The notes under the pieces were generated by a model. It was not told the origin of the DNA. It worked only from the letters and a program-made list of their open reading frames with translations, and did not search any database. DNA of 64,000 bases from Streptococcus suis (lineage in GTDB: Bacteria > Bacillota > Bacilli > Lactobacillales > Streptococcaceae), in contig CP102145.1 in the NCBI GenBank assembly GCA_024583055.1, forward strand, positions 620,001 through 684,000, given 5' to 3'. Shown piece after piece: positions 25,580 through 34,166 of the stretch (positions are counted from its first letter, which is position 1; each line of letters opens with the position of its first letter). The position numbers were made by a program, and so were the translations under genes.

Positions 25580-26512
25580 TCAATCTTCATTATGATTCTT
25601 ATGCTCTTTTACTTGCGAAGCATAATAAGCAAGCTTGTTAAATTTTAGCCCAAAAGTTGCCAGTTCATCCTGCAATTTCTTTACGCTCGATACCATGATC
25701 CCTCGCACTTTCACATTTGGTAGATCTTTTAACAATAAGGCTGTGGTGGAATAGTAATGGTAGACTTCCACACATTCATACTTAGCTAATAAGCGAAATA
25801 CAAAATCTTCTGCTAGTAGGTCTGTTTCTACTTGATTTACATAGCTAATATCTATTGGTTTTCTAGGATGCTTTAAATAGTAATCAATACCCAACTGTAT
25901 ACACACTGCTTGCGTATAATTGGCAGTATCCATCCTAGAATCTTGTATTTCTTGACCAATAAAAACACGAGCCAAGGGCTTTTTCACATCACTTCCAGCC
26001 TCCATTTCAAAGGGGAGTGATAATCTGGTAACCACTGGTGCAGGGATAATGCTTGGAACATCAAATACAGTATAATGTTCTAGGGACGAAGCCTTTATGC
26101 GCTCTTGATCCCAAGATGGGTGCAAGTGCTGGAAAGTCTTGTATTGACCAGGAGTTCCAAAAACTCCATTTTTCAAAATAGAAGCCGTCCCATCATCAAA
26201 GGTTTTTATCTTGGTATCCGGGTGAAATTCTAGATAGATAGAAGCCGGTACGGAATCAAGCGAGGCTACGTAGAGATAGTCGATTTCCGATGGCAGAGAA
26301 GAAATTCCTTGATATAAGGTCTCATCAATACTGTGGTCAAGTAAGTGTAGCTGAACACTCGGTGGGAGCTGCTCCAACAAAGGGGGCCACTTGGTTTCGA
26401 CTAGCTGACTCTTTAAGATTACCAATTCCCAGGTATCCTCTATATTTAACTGCATGATTGCCAATGCAACCTTTAGCTGAAAAGGAGTTTGGCAAAAGAT
26501 TAAATTTCTCAA
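25580..26512 (-). CDS. GT52-family (Lst/CpsK-type) sialyltransferase-like glycosyltransferase
   Basis: A 310-residue protein resembling the GT52 sialyltransferases of Neisseria (Lst) and group B streptococcus (CpsK). Shared marks are NLIFCQTPFQLKVA at the N terminus, YLYVASLDSVPAS, KTFDDGTASI (about 83-92), EHYTVF and KHPRKP. It should transfer sialic acid from CMP-sialate to a surface glycan. The start is a TTG at 26512 with GAGGAAT upstream; a nearby ATG at 26525 is in another frame. It is followed after 50 nt by the CMP-sialate-synthetase-like gene, which would make its donor. Acceptor unknown. Confidence 0.8.
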   Translation of the reverse strand: MRNLIFCQTPFQLKVALAIMQLNIEDTWELVILKSQLVETKWPPLLEQLPPSVQLHLLDHSIDETLYQGISSLPSEIDYLYVASLDSVPASIYLEFHPDTKIKTFDDGTASILKNGVFGTPGQYKTFQHLHPSWDQERIKASSLEHYTVFDVPSIIPAPVVTRLSLPFEMEAGSDVKKPLARVFIGQEIQDSRMDTANYTQAVCIQLGIDYYLKHPRKPIDISYVNQVETDLLAEDFVFRLLAKYECVEVYHYYSTTALLLKDLPNVKVRGIMVSSVKKLQDELATFGLKFNKLAYYASQVKEHKNHNED

Positions 26513-26642
26513 TGGTATTCCTCATTTATCATCTATTTTTCCTCAAAATTCCTTTCTTTGTGCTAGTCTACCTAAAAGCTCACATCAAGAAGAGAAGACA
26601 ACGGACCATAACAGCATTGAGCTTCTCTCAAAGAAAGAGGAT

Positions 26643-28052
26643 TCACTTTACATCTCTAGAACCGACCGATTTTAGCCAGTTGAGGAGGGCACTTTCAGCC
26701 TCATCATGAGAAAACTCTTGAGCGATCTCTAGCACCTTTTCTGAAACTTGCTTGCGATAATCCGTCGGCCATGCGACAAGCTTTCTCAAAACCTCCACCA
26801 ACTCCTCAACGGTTTCAAAACCTGTACCGTAGTCAAGTTTGTCCAAAACTTGGTTGTGACCAAAGTCAACCTTAGAAAGAATGGGAATCAAGCCGACCCC
26901 CAAGCTTTCGACCATGGCATTGGCATACATCTCACTAATAGAGCAAGAGAGGTAAGCTGTAAAACTATGGCGGGGGATAAGGGCTGTATCCACAAAACCT
27001 TTCAAGATCACATTGTCAGGGATCTGATGAGTTTTCCTAAACTTTTCAACTTCATTCGCCATCCCTCCGTAGATGTGCAACTCTAACTCCGGTACCTGAC
27101 GAAAAGCCTCAATAGCCATATCAACCCGCTTAATTCTGTTAAAGTGGCTTGAAAGGAATACCTTATTAGAGGATAATCCCATTGGAGGATGAGAAGCAAC
27201 TGCTACACCTACCGGATGGATAAATGTGGCATCATACCCCTCTTCTACCAGTCTCTGATTGAGATAAGGACTAGCCGTCAATAGCTTGTTCGGAAGAACG
27301 GTTTGATAGTTTGTGTTGTGTTCTAGTCCATGATAATGATTATAGTGTAAGACATCTCGGAAAATCATCCCTCTCTCCTCAGCGTAAGCTATCAGATCAG
27401 GAAAGTGAGATTGCAACTGATCTTTGATGATAACATCCTTCTCGGCCCCATGCTCATCCAGATAACGTATCACCAAGTCCTCTTCTGTGAACTCCTCTTC
27501 ATCCAAATAATAGGAGACCACTGGATACTCCTTTGAACCTTGATAGTAGCCAGAGATCGCGATAGAACCATCTCGATTATAATACTCAAAGGATTCCTCG
27601 TCATTTCCATACGCAGTATAGTACGGACCTTGAGAACAAAAGGTTGTCGAAACAATTTCTAAGTTGGCGTTGCGATGCAAGATACCAACTACAAAACCAT
27701 CTAGATTGGTATCAACGTCAATGAATCCATTCGCTACCTTGTAGATTCTGTATTGTGGGCCTTCTTTTAATAGCTGGGCACCTACTTCCAATGTTTTCTC
27801 AAAGGCTTCAAGTGTATAAGTAAAGGTAGTAGTATCCATATCTGAATAGGTACCTGGAAGGTTAATAACATCCTCTGGTTCAAAGCCCATGACACGTAAA
27901 CGTTGGTAGTCATGCTCTAATACAAAAGGGGTGGTTATTAAAAATTTATTGGCGATTCCATGCTTCCTCAATACTGCATGTCGGTAGGTTTGGGTAGATT
28001 CGTAACCGAATATTTTAGGTGACATGAATCGCCTAAGGGTATAGACTGTCAT
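26643..28052 (-). CDS. GT4-type glycosyltransferase, GtfA-like
   Basis: A 469-residue protein with an N-terminal beta-rich domain (about 1-250) like that of GtfA-type and teichoic-acid glucosyltransferases. A GT-B C-terminal Rossmann domain follows (SSHFNRIKRVDMAIEAF, LHIYGG, and SEMYANAMVESL in place of the usual EGFGLTLMEA). GtfA proteins start O-glycosylation of serine-rich adhesins. Here the gene follows a Thr-rich MucBP surface protein and precedes a sialyltransferase, so glycosylation of that protein is plausible but unproven. No GtfB partner, SecA2 or SecY2 was seen. The ribosome site is GGTGA before the ATG at 28052. Confidence 0.78.
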   Translation of the reverse strand: MTVYTLRRFMSPKIFGYESTQTYRHAVLRKHGIANKFLITTPFVLEHDYQRLRVMGFEPEDVINLPGTYSDMDTTTFTYTLEAFEKTLEVGAQLLKEGPQYRIYKVANGFIDVDTNLDGFVVGILHRNANLEIVSTTFCSQGPYYTAYGNDEESFEYYNRDGSIAISGYYQGSKEYPVVSYYLDEEEFTEEDLVIRYLDEHGAEKDVIIKDQLQSHFPDLIAYAEERGMIFRDVLHYNHYHGLEHNTNYQTVLPNKLLTASPYLNQRLVEEGYDATFIHPVGVAVASHPPMGLSSNKVFLSSHFNRIKRVDMAIEAFRQVPELELHIYGGMANEVEKFRKTHQIPDNVILKGFVDTALIPRHSFTAYLSCSISEMYANAMVESLGVGLIPILSKVDFGHNQVLDKLDYGTGFETVEELVEVLRKLVAWPTDYRKQVSEKVLEIAQEFSHDEAESALLNWLKSVGSRDVK

Positions 28053-28085
28053 AGCTTCACCGTCTTTCTATTTTTCATTTACTGT

Positions 28086-28139
28086 AGAAAAAGCGAACAA
28101 GTTTCCACCTCTATTAACAGAAGGCAGTCCTGTTCGCTT
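28086..28139 (-). terminator. Terminator or attenuator between the MucBP gene and the glycosyltransferase gene
   Basis: On the minus strand AAGCGAACA (28131-28139) pairs with TGTTCGCTT (28091-28099), followed by T residues. The loop of about 31 nt is long. It would uncouple, partly or fully, the glycosyltransferase genes from the surface protein transcript. Confidence 0.6.
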
Positions 28140-28171
28140 AGATACTCATGTCTGGATCACTTAGTCTAATA

Positions 28172-31100
28172 CTAATCTGGTAGCGAGGTCGTCATTTCGG
28201 CTGGTTTAATAGTCATCGCTACTGCGGTTGTTGCTTCTGCCTCATAGGCTTGACGACGGTATTTGTAGGTGATAATCATCTCATCTCCTTCTTCCACAGC
28301 ACCTTGTTCGGCCCCTTCCACTCCGACAAAAGTATAACCAACTGTTTTGTTACCTATATAATATGTGTACTCAACAACAGTACTGTAAGCAAACTCTGAA
28401 CCAACAGGAATTATATCAAGACTCTTTATTGAAAGATATGTTGGGTTCAAATTTCGTTTATAATGGTTTTCCACATAAGTATAGACCGATTGATAATCTG
28501 AAGAGGTTAAAGCAGCGCCAGAAAAAGTCTTAGTTTCCGTTACAGTTACATAGCCATTGGCATCCGGAGTAACGAGCTTACCATTATAGTCAATCATTTC
28601 TAAAACAGGAATACGTAACAAAGCGATCTCTGCATTTTTCGCAGTTTTATCATCAGTGGTATCGTAAGTCAGACCAGTTGGGACTCTTTTAGTCGTCTCT
28701 GATACCACCTCTCCTGCTGCATTGCGTACTATTGTGGTGACCTTATTAGCTACGATACCATTATCCACAATTGTAGAACCGGAAACAATCTCTTCCCCCG
28801 TATCCGCATCAATATAACGGGTCTTAACGGTACCAGTTACTGGTGTAGAGATAGTTTCAGTCGTGTTTGGAGCAACTTTATAAATATATGTGACTGTTGT
28901 AGTACCTTTTTTAACAAGACCTTTCTCTACATCGCCATCTTTGACTTGAACAAGCTCGTAGACTTTGCCGTTGGAAGTAATGGAAGTTGGTTTCTGAGTG
29001 GTCGCATCATAACTCAGACCTGAAGCAACTGTGTCTTCTGTAACGCTAGCCACTCCATCTGTGGTGGTTGTGGTGGTCGTAGTCGTTGAAACAACACCAT
29101 CTGTAACCAAGTCGACTGCACCTTGAATTTCATTACCTTCTGTATCTACATAATGAACAGTGACACTACCTGTGGCAGTTGAAGTTTGTACATCAGTTGT
29201 TACTTGTGGGACATGACGATAGATATAGGTAATGGTTGTAGTACCTTTTTTAACAAGACCTTTCTCTACATCGCCATCTTTGACTTGAACAAGCTCGTAG
29301 ACTTTGCCGTTGGAAGTAATGGAAGTTGGTTTCTGAGTGGTCGCATCATAACTCAGACCTGAAGCAACTGTGTCTTCTGTAACGCTAGCCACTCCATCTG
29401 TGGTGGTTGTGGTGGTCGTAGTCGTTGAAACAACACCATCTGTAACCAAGTCGACTGCACCTTGAATTTCATTACCTTCTGTATCTACATAATGAACAGT
29501 GACACTACCTGTGGCAGTTGAAGTTTGTACATCAGTTGTTACTTGTGGGACATGACGATAGATATACGTGACTGTTGTAGTACCCTCTTTAACGAGACCT
29601 TGTTCTACATCGCCGTCTTTGACTTGAACGAATTCATAAACCTTACCTTCAAAAGTAATAGTTGTTGGTTTCTGAGTTGTTGCATCATATTTCAATTCTG
29701 AAGCAACTGTTTCTTCTGTAGAGCTTGATACTCCATCTACAGTCGTTGTCGTTGTCCTAGTCGTTGAAACCTTACCCTCCACTACTAGGTTGTACAGGTC
29801 TTTGATTTCCTTACCTTCGGTATCAACATATTTAACATTGACATTACCTGTTTTAGTTGTTTCTGTGACAGATTCTGTAATTTGTGGTACATGACGGTAA
29901 ATATACGTGACTGTTGTAGTACCCTCTTTAACGAGATCTTTTTCTACATCGCCGTCTTTGACTTGAACGAATTCATAAACCTTACCTTCAAAAGTAATAG
30001 TTGTTGGTTTCTGTGTTGTTGCATCATAGGTCAATCCTGAAGCAACTGTTTCTTCTGTAGAGCTTGATACTCCATCTACAGTCGTTGTCGTTGTCTTAGT
30101 CGTTGAAACCAAACCATCCACTACTAGGTTGTACGGGACTTTGATTTCCTTACCTTCGGTATCAACATATTTAACATCGACATTACCTGTCGTAGGTGTT
30201 TCTGTGACAGATTCTGTAATTTGTGGTACATGGCGGTAGATATACGTGACTGTTGTAGTACCCTCTTTAACGAGACCTTGTTCTACATCGCCGTCTTTGA
30301 CTTGAACGAATTCATAAACCTTACCATCAAAAGTAATAGTTGTTGGTTTCTGAGTTGTTGCATCATATTCCAATTTTGATTCAACTGTTTCTTCTGTAGA
30401 GCTTGATACTCCATCTACAGTCGTTGTCGTTGTCTTAGTCGTTGAAACCAAACCATTCTCTACTAGTTTGTACAGGGCTTTGATTTCCTTACCTTCGGTA
30501 TCAACATATTTAACATTGACATTACCTGTTTTATCGGACTCTTTTACTGATTCCTCAGCTATAACTGGTATGTAACCTACATACTTCCAACATTCGCTTT
30601 CTTCAGCAGTGTGTTGGAATCTTTCATCCAATTTGATTTCAATTTGTTGAACAATATCTAAAAAGCCAACTGATTCTGCTAAAGCAGCTGAGCTAAACCC
30701 AGCCCCCGTAGCAACCAATAAAGCTACAGCAACAGTTTTACCTGTACGTTTATTCCTAAACATCAAGTAACCAGCAAAGGTAGCCAAACCAACACCTACT
30801 ACAATTAGAGTTGTAGCCTGTTTTACACCAGTATTTGGCAAGACTTTTTGTATTACCTTTTGGATAGGATTAGACGGAGTTAGAGAACTTGGAGTTTTCG
30901 GTGTGTCTGAACCTGGATTTCCCGGTGTACCACTACTTGGTGGCACCGGTGTGTCTGAACTTGGAGTTTCTGGTATCTGAATTTCATCAGATGGTATAGC
31001 ACTACATTTTCCTGTTTTTTCATACACTAAAACAAAATCTGTAATCCATTCCACATTTCCTGTCTCGCTATTGATCCATGACATCGGTACATCAGTAATT

Positions 31101-31336
31101 TGTCCTGGGATGACATGAGATTCCTGCTCATCTGAAAGTGAATCTAACGCAGCACGTCGGATTGGGGTAGTCTGAAGACCTGTTTTGATTTCCGCTGCTT
31201 CAACACTCGGAGTAGTCATAAGTCCCAAAGCACCAGCAAGTGTAATTGTCGAAACCAAACCATAGGCTTTAGTTTTTATCATTCGTTGCCTACCTTCAGC
31301 TTCTGCGATTTTAGAAAAAATATATTTCCTATTCAT
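28172..31336 (-). CDS. MucBP-repeat surface protein with internal LPNTG motif and second signal-like segment
   Basis: A 1054-residue surface protein. A long streptococcal signal peptide (about 1-48, cleavage after SVEA or nearby) is followed by a short domain (50-115), a Pro/Ser/Thr linker (120-158) and LPNTG (166-170). A hydrophobic stretch (172-193) and basic RNKRTGK (194-200) follow: a complete sorting signal, but far from the C terminus. Residues 201-220 (TVAVALLVATGAGFSSAALA) form a second hydrophobic run ending in an AxA site. Then come five MucBP-type repeats with a period of about 113 residues (270-820), a sixth divergent module and a C terminus ending in TSLPD with no anchor. MucBP domains bind mucins. 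It may be a gene fusion. Genes for sialyl glycosylation follow on the same strand. Confidence 0.85.
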   Translation of the reverse strand: MNRKYIFSKIAEAEGRQRMIKTKAYGLVSTITLAGALGLMTTPSVEAAEIKTGLQTTPIRRAALDSLSDEQESHVIPGQITDVPMSWINSETGNVEWITDFVLVYEKTGKCSAIPSDEIQIPETPSSDTPVPPSSGTPGNPGSDTPKTPSSLTPSNPIQKVIQKVLPNTGVKQATTLIVVGVGLATFAGYLMFRNKRTGKTVAVALLVATGAGFSSAALAESVGFLDIVQQIEIKLDERFQHTAEESECWKYVGYIPVIAEESVKESDKTGNVNVKYVDTEGKEIKALYKLVENGLVSTTKTTTTTVDGVSSSTEETVESKLEYDATTQKPTTITFDGKVYEFVQVKDGDVEQGLVKEGTTTVTYIYRHVPQITESVTETPTTGNVDVKYVDTEGKEIKVPYNLVVDGLVSTTKTTTTTVDGVSSSTEETVASGLTYDATTQKPTTITFEGKVYEFVQVKDGDVEKDLVKEGTTTVTYIYRHVPQITESVTETTKTGNVNVKYVDTEGKEIKDLYNLVVEGKVSTTRTTTTTVDGVSSSTEETVASELKYDATTQKPTTITFEGKVYEFVQVKDGDVEQGLVKEGTTTVTYIYRHVPQVTTDVQTSTATGSVTVHYVDTEGNEIQGAVDLVTDGVVSTTTTTTTTTDGVASVTEDTVASGLSYDATTQKPTSITSNGKVYELVQVKDGDVEKGLVKKGTTTITYIYRHVPQVTTDVQTSTATGSVTVHYVDTEGNEIQGAVDLVTDGVVSTTTTTTTTTDGVASVTEDTVASGLSYDATTQKPTSITSNGKVYELVQVKDGDVEKGLVKKGTTTVTYIYKVAPNTTETISTPVTGTVKTRYIDADTGEEIVSGSTIVDNGIVANKVTTIVRNAAGEVVSETTKRVPTGLTYDTTDDKTAKNAEIALLRIPVLEMIDYNGKLVTPDANGYVTVTETKTFSGAALTSSDYQSVYTYVENHYKRNLNPTYLSIKSLDIIPVGSEFAYSTVVEYTYYIGNKTVGYTFVGVEGAEQGAVEEGDEMIITYKYRRQAYEAEATTAVAMTIKPAEMTTSLPD
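28877..30529 (-). repeat. Five tandem 339-bp coding repeats (MucBP units)
   Basis: The units begin near residues 270, 383, 496, 609 and 722. Each starts TGxVxVxYVDTEG and ends TTxTYIY. Units 1-3 resemble each other; units 4 and 5 look identical by eye over more than 300 bp. A divergent sixth unit follows, towards the gene end. Copy number is likely to vary between strains. Confidence 0.85.
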
Positions 31337-31441
31337 TGTAAATTACCTCGAAAATTTAATTCTAGCAAATTAGAATCACTAACAGCTAAATGAATAACAA
31401 TCATATCTAAAAAATATTTAAGAATAGATAGCTGTTTTTAT

Positions 31442-31470
31442 ATGCTAGCGTAATTCTTCTCATTTGTCAA
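31442..31470 (-). promoter_or_regulatory. Candidate promoter of the MucBP gene
   Basis: Minus strand TTGACA (31465-31470), 17-nt spacer, TAGCAT (31442-31447). The leader of about 100 nt contains an inverted repeat AACAGCTA/TAGCTGTT (31381-31388 and 31429-31436). The gene start has GAGGTAA upstream. Confidence 0.55.
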
Positions 31471-31558
31471 GATTATTGTCCTATATTATAAAAGAAAATC
31501 CATATTTATAATACTCTATCTTCATTCCATTTTTTTGATTATATTAACATATAAATAA

Positions 31559-31587
31559 TTGATTTTATTTACTATTTAGGGTATACT
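31559..31587 (+). promoter_or_regulatory. Promoter of the 31611 gene
   Basis: TTGATT (31559-31564), 17-nt spacer, TATACT (31582-31587), 24 nt before the ATG, with AGGAGGT between. Confidence 0.7.
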
Positions 31588-31610
31588 AAAAATAGAGAGG
31601 AGGTCTTCCT

Positions 31611-32678
31611 ATGAAAAAAATTATCATTCTGCTATCTACCGTTTTTCTCCTTGTGCTAGGTGTCATCAGCTGGAAACTATTAACCTCTGGTCATGCCAAG
31701 TTTGAACTCCAAGATTCAGCTTCAATATATATTATTTATCCTAATCAGATTGAGGCCTATCAACTAGAAGGAAATGACCTCAAGCTCTTGAATCGACAAG
31801 AGATGGGAGGCATTGTTTTCCCTCTAGGAAATAGCCACAAGCTCCAAAATCGTTATCTGATGCTATCAAGCAGCGCCCCAAAATCCTACGCAGAAAATGT
31901 CACTTCGCTGGATTTTCAAACAGGTATGATTTCCCAGAAAGCCACCAAGTTTCATGATTACATTGCAGGGAGTGACGAGCACCATCTCTATATGGCTGGT
32001 AGGCACCTGACTTGGTTTGATACGAGTGGCAAAGAGGCTGGACAGCTTACTCTGCCTGAAGATTTTTCTACCCTGCCTAGCATCATGACCGATTCTGGCG
32101 ATTTGCTTGTTCTGTACGGTCACAGGTATGTAATTGATAAACCTGAAGAAACCCGTGCTTACTATCTGATTTTTGACAAGAAATCTGAGAAAATTGTAGA
32201 CGAGATTGAGGTACCACTTAGTCATCAAGTCCACCAAGGCATCCTGAAAAATAGTCTTGTCTATCACCCGATTTTGACCTATTATCATGGTGATGGGCAA
32301 CAGGAAACCTCTTATGATGTGCAGACCTTCGATCCTAAAACAAAAGAAATCGGAAAAATCCAGCTCTCTCATCCGCATCCCTCTACCATTCACAATCTGG
32401 GAGACAAGCATCTCCTATTGATTGAACATGATAGTTATATTAGCAAATATCCTCATTTCACCCTCTATAACTTAGAAACTCAAGAAGAGAGCTACCATGC
32501 CTTTCCTAACTTATCTGATAGCGACAGCCCAATCAAACATATTCAACTGTTGGATCAAGAACGATTACTGTTCACAAAGGATAATCAAGTCATCATTTAT
32601 AATTTCAAACATTCTGAAATTCTCAAGCAGACAAACCTGCCATCTGGAAATGTAGCTGGTGTCTGGCTTACCCCCTAA
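31611..32678 (+). CDS. Membrane-anchored hypothetical protein, probable beta-propeller
   Basis: A 355-residue protein with a single N-terminal membrane helix (about 4-22), no lipobox cysteine, and an extracellular part made of repeated short beta strands (IEAYQLEGNDLKLLNRQE, HLTWFDTSGKEAGQL, FTLYNLETQEES). This is typical of YncE-like or other seven-bladed propellers. A strong AGGAGGT lies before the ATG. It is monocistronic between a promoter and a terminator, divergent from the MucBP gene. Function unknown. Confidence 0.75.
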   Translation: MKKIIILLSTVFLLVLGVISWKLLTSGHAKFELQDSASIYIIYPNQIEAYQLEGNDLKLLNRQEMGGIVFPLGNSHKLQNRYLMLSSSAPKSYAENVTSLDFQTGMISQKATKFHDYIAGSDEHHLYMAGRHLTWFDTSGKEAGQLTLPEDFSTLPSIMTDSGDLLVLYGHRYVIDKPEETRAYYLIFDKKSEKIVDEIEVPLSHQVHQGILKNSLVYHPILTYYHGDGQQETSYDVQTFDPKTKEIGKIQLSHPHPSTIHNLGDKHLLLIEHDSYISKYPHFTLYNLETQEESYHAFPNLSDSDSPIKHIQLLDQERLLFTKDNQVIIYNFKHSEILKQTNLPSGNVAGVWLTP

Positions 32679-32680
32679 GA

Positions 32681-32706
32681 AAAAGGAACTCGCTCGAGTT
32701 CCTTTT
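32681..32706. terminator. Bidirectional terminator
   Basis: AAAAGGAACTCG (32681-32692) and CGAGTTCCTTTT (32695-32706) are perfect complements with a 2-nt centre, between converging genes. Confidence 0.85.
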
Positions 32707-32711
32707 CACTT

Positions 32712-33293
32712 CTATTCTTTATCTTGTAAATCAACGCTTGGTACTGTTGTTGCGGCATCGTTAGTCGCTTGGAAATGGTCAACTTTCTCATAGCCAAAAA
32801 GATTGGCGTAGATAGAAGTCGGGAACTTCCTGATTTTTTTATTGTAGGCTGTTGCCACCGTATTATAATCCTTGCGGGCCACTAAAATCCGATTTTCTGT
32901 GCCTTCAAGCTCGGTAATTAAGTCCGATACCTGCTGGTTGGCTGTGATTTGTGGATAATTTTCCGCCACTACCAAAAGGCGAGAAACTGCTGAATCTAGC
33001 TGAGTCTGAGCCTGATTGTACTCTGCTGAACCTTGCTGGCTGGAACCAATCTTGGCACGCGCATCCGCGATAGCTGTAAAAATATCTTTCTCATGCTCCA
33101 TGGCCCCCTTGACGGCCGATACAACGTTGGGAATCAGATCATAACGTCGCTGGAGCTGGGTCTGGACATTGGCCTGGGCGTTCTCCACTTCGGCGTGGCT
33201 GTCCACCAGACCATTGTACTGACCGATTGCTCCTATTCCCAAAAATAGCAAAGCTACTAGGGGGATGAGGAAGGTTAACCATTTTTTATTCAT
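32712..33293 (-). CDS. lemA: LemA family protein
   Basis: A 193-residue protein with an N-terminal membrane helix (about 7-25) and a long helical bundle containing the family phrase QLQRRYDLIPNVV (about 46-58). The N terminus is expected outside, with the rest membrane-associated. It follows the TPM-domain gene by 18 nt, a pairing found in many bacteria. Role unclear. Confidence 0.93.
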   Translation of the reverse strand: MNKKWLTFLIPLVALLFLGIGAIGQYNGLVDSHAEVENAQANVQTQLQRRYDLIPNVVSAVKGAMEHEKDIFTAIADARAKIGSSQQGSAEYNQAQTQLDSAVSRLLVVAENYPQITANQQVSDLITELEGTENRILVARKDYNTVATAYNKKIRKFPTSIYANLFGYEKVDHFQATNDAATTVPSVDLQDKE

Positions 33294-33311
33294 ACTATTT
33301 CCTTTCTTTTC

Positions 33312-34103
33312 TTACCAACCAGATGAGGCGCCGCCTCCGCCGCCTCCACCACCGGACCAACCACCTCCGCCGCCAAAGCTAGATGAGGAATGGTCAGAAT
33401 GATGGTGATGATGGTAATGATAATCGTCGACCCACATCCAAAGTAGGCTACCTGGACCGCCTCCGCGGCCACCACGACTGGACTTATCAATAATAATAAA
33501 AATAATAACCAGAACAATAATGAGGAAGAAAAATGAACCGACATCATCGTCACTATAAGTTTCTTGACTTTCTAAGCTAGCCAGCTGCTGGGCTCCCAGG
33601 TCTGTCCCGTAAAAGCGGTCGCCGATGGAATTGACAATGTAGGTGACACCAGCATCATAGTCCTCCTGGCGGAAAAACTCCCTGGAGGAATCTAAAATAT
33701 CTTTGGCCTCTATATCCCTGATGACGGTGGCTGCATTGTCCGAGGTCTCTATCCGAAACTGCCTGTCATCTATGGCAATGACCAGCAAAATCCCGTTATC
33801 CGTCCCGGAAAATCCCACCTGCCAGTGACGAAAGAGCTCATTGGAAAAACTTTCTAAGTCATCATTCAGATGGTCCGTCACATAGACCCCCACCTGCAAT
33901 TTTTGACCGGTTCGCTCCCATTCTTGATTCTTTTGGTCAATACTGGCGATCGTATCAGCTGATAGGTAGCCTTGTTGGTCTACTACCGTCGTATCCAGCG
34001 GCCGATCTGGCAACTGGTCCGCTCTAACAATTGGCGGAAATAAGGCCAGCAAAACTAGGAGACTGACCAAGATTCCGCCTAGCCATACCACATACTTTCT
34101 CAT
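33312..34103 (-). CDS. TPM-domain membrane protein (YgcG family) with Gly-rich tail
   Basis: A 263-residue protein. A signal or first membrane helix (about 6-24), a TPM domain (about 38-180, with VDQQGYLSADTIASID and NGILLVIAIDDRQFRIE), a membrane helix (about 197-213), then a low-complexity tail rich in Gly, Ser and His ending in GASSGW. The start at 34103 has GAAGGAGGTG upstream. Co-transcribed with lemA; YgcG-LemA pairs are linked to envelope maintenance, exact job unknown. Confidence 0.88.
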   Translation of the reverse strand: MRKYVVWLGGILVSLLVLLALFPPIVRADQLPDRPLDTTVVDQQGYLSADTIASIDQKNQEWERTGQKLQVGVYVTDHLNDDLESFSNELFRHWQVGFSGTDNGILLVIAIDDRQFRIETSDNAATVIRDIEAKDILDSSREFFRQEDYDAGVTYIVNSIGDRFYGTDLGAQQLASLESQETYSDDDVGSFFFLIIVLVIIFIIIDKSSRGGRGGGPGSLLWMWVDDYHYHHHHHSDHSSSSFGGGGGWSGGGGGGGGASSGW

Positions 34104-34157
34104 CTCAACACCTCCTTCGGCACAAAAAGACAAGAAATCATCTATTTTCTATATACA

Positions 34158-34166
34158 ATTATATCA
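34158..34166 (-). promoter_or_regulatory. Extended -10 of the TPM-lemA operon
   Basis: TGATATAAT on the minus strand, about 55 nt before the TPM gene start. Confidence 0.5.

Noticed and set aside
26337..26525. ATG at 26525 as the start of the sialyltransferase
   Set aside because: It is in another frame; the GT52 frame begins with TTG at 26512 with GAGGA at correct spacing.
28877..30529. Regular repeats considered as CRISPR or satellite DNA
   Set aside because: The period of 339 bp is a multiple of three, there are no unique spacers, and the reading frame is preserved as MucBP protein units.
31381..31436. Inverted repeat in the leader of the MucBP gene as a riboswitch
   Set aside because: Only 8-bp arms around a 40-nt AT-rich loop; no known RNA class fits.
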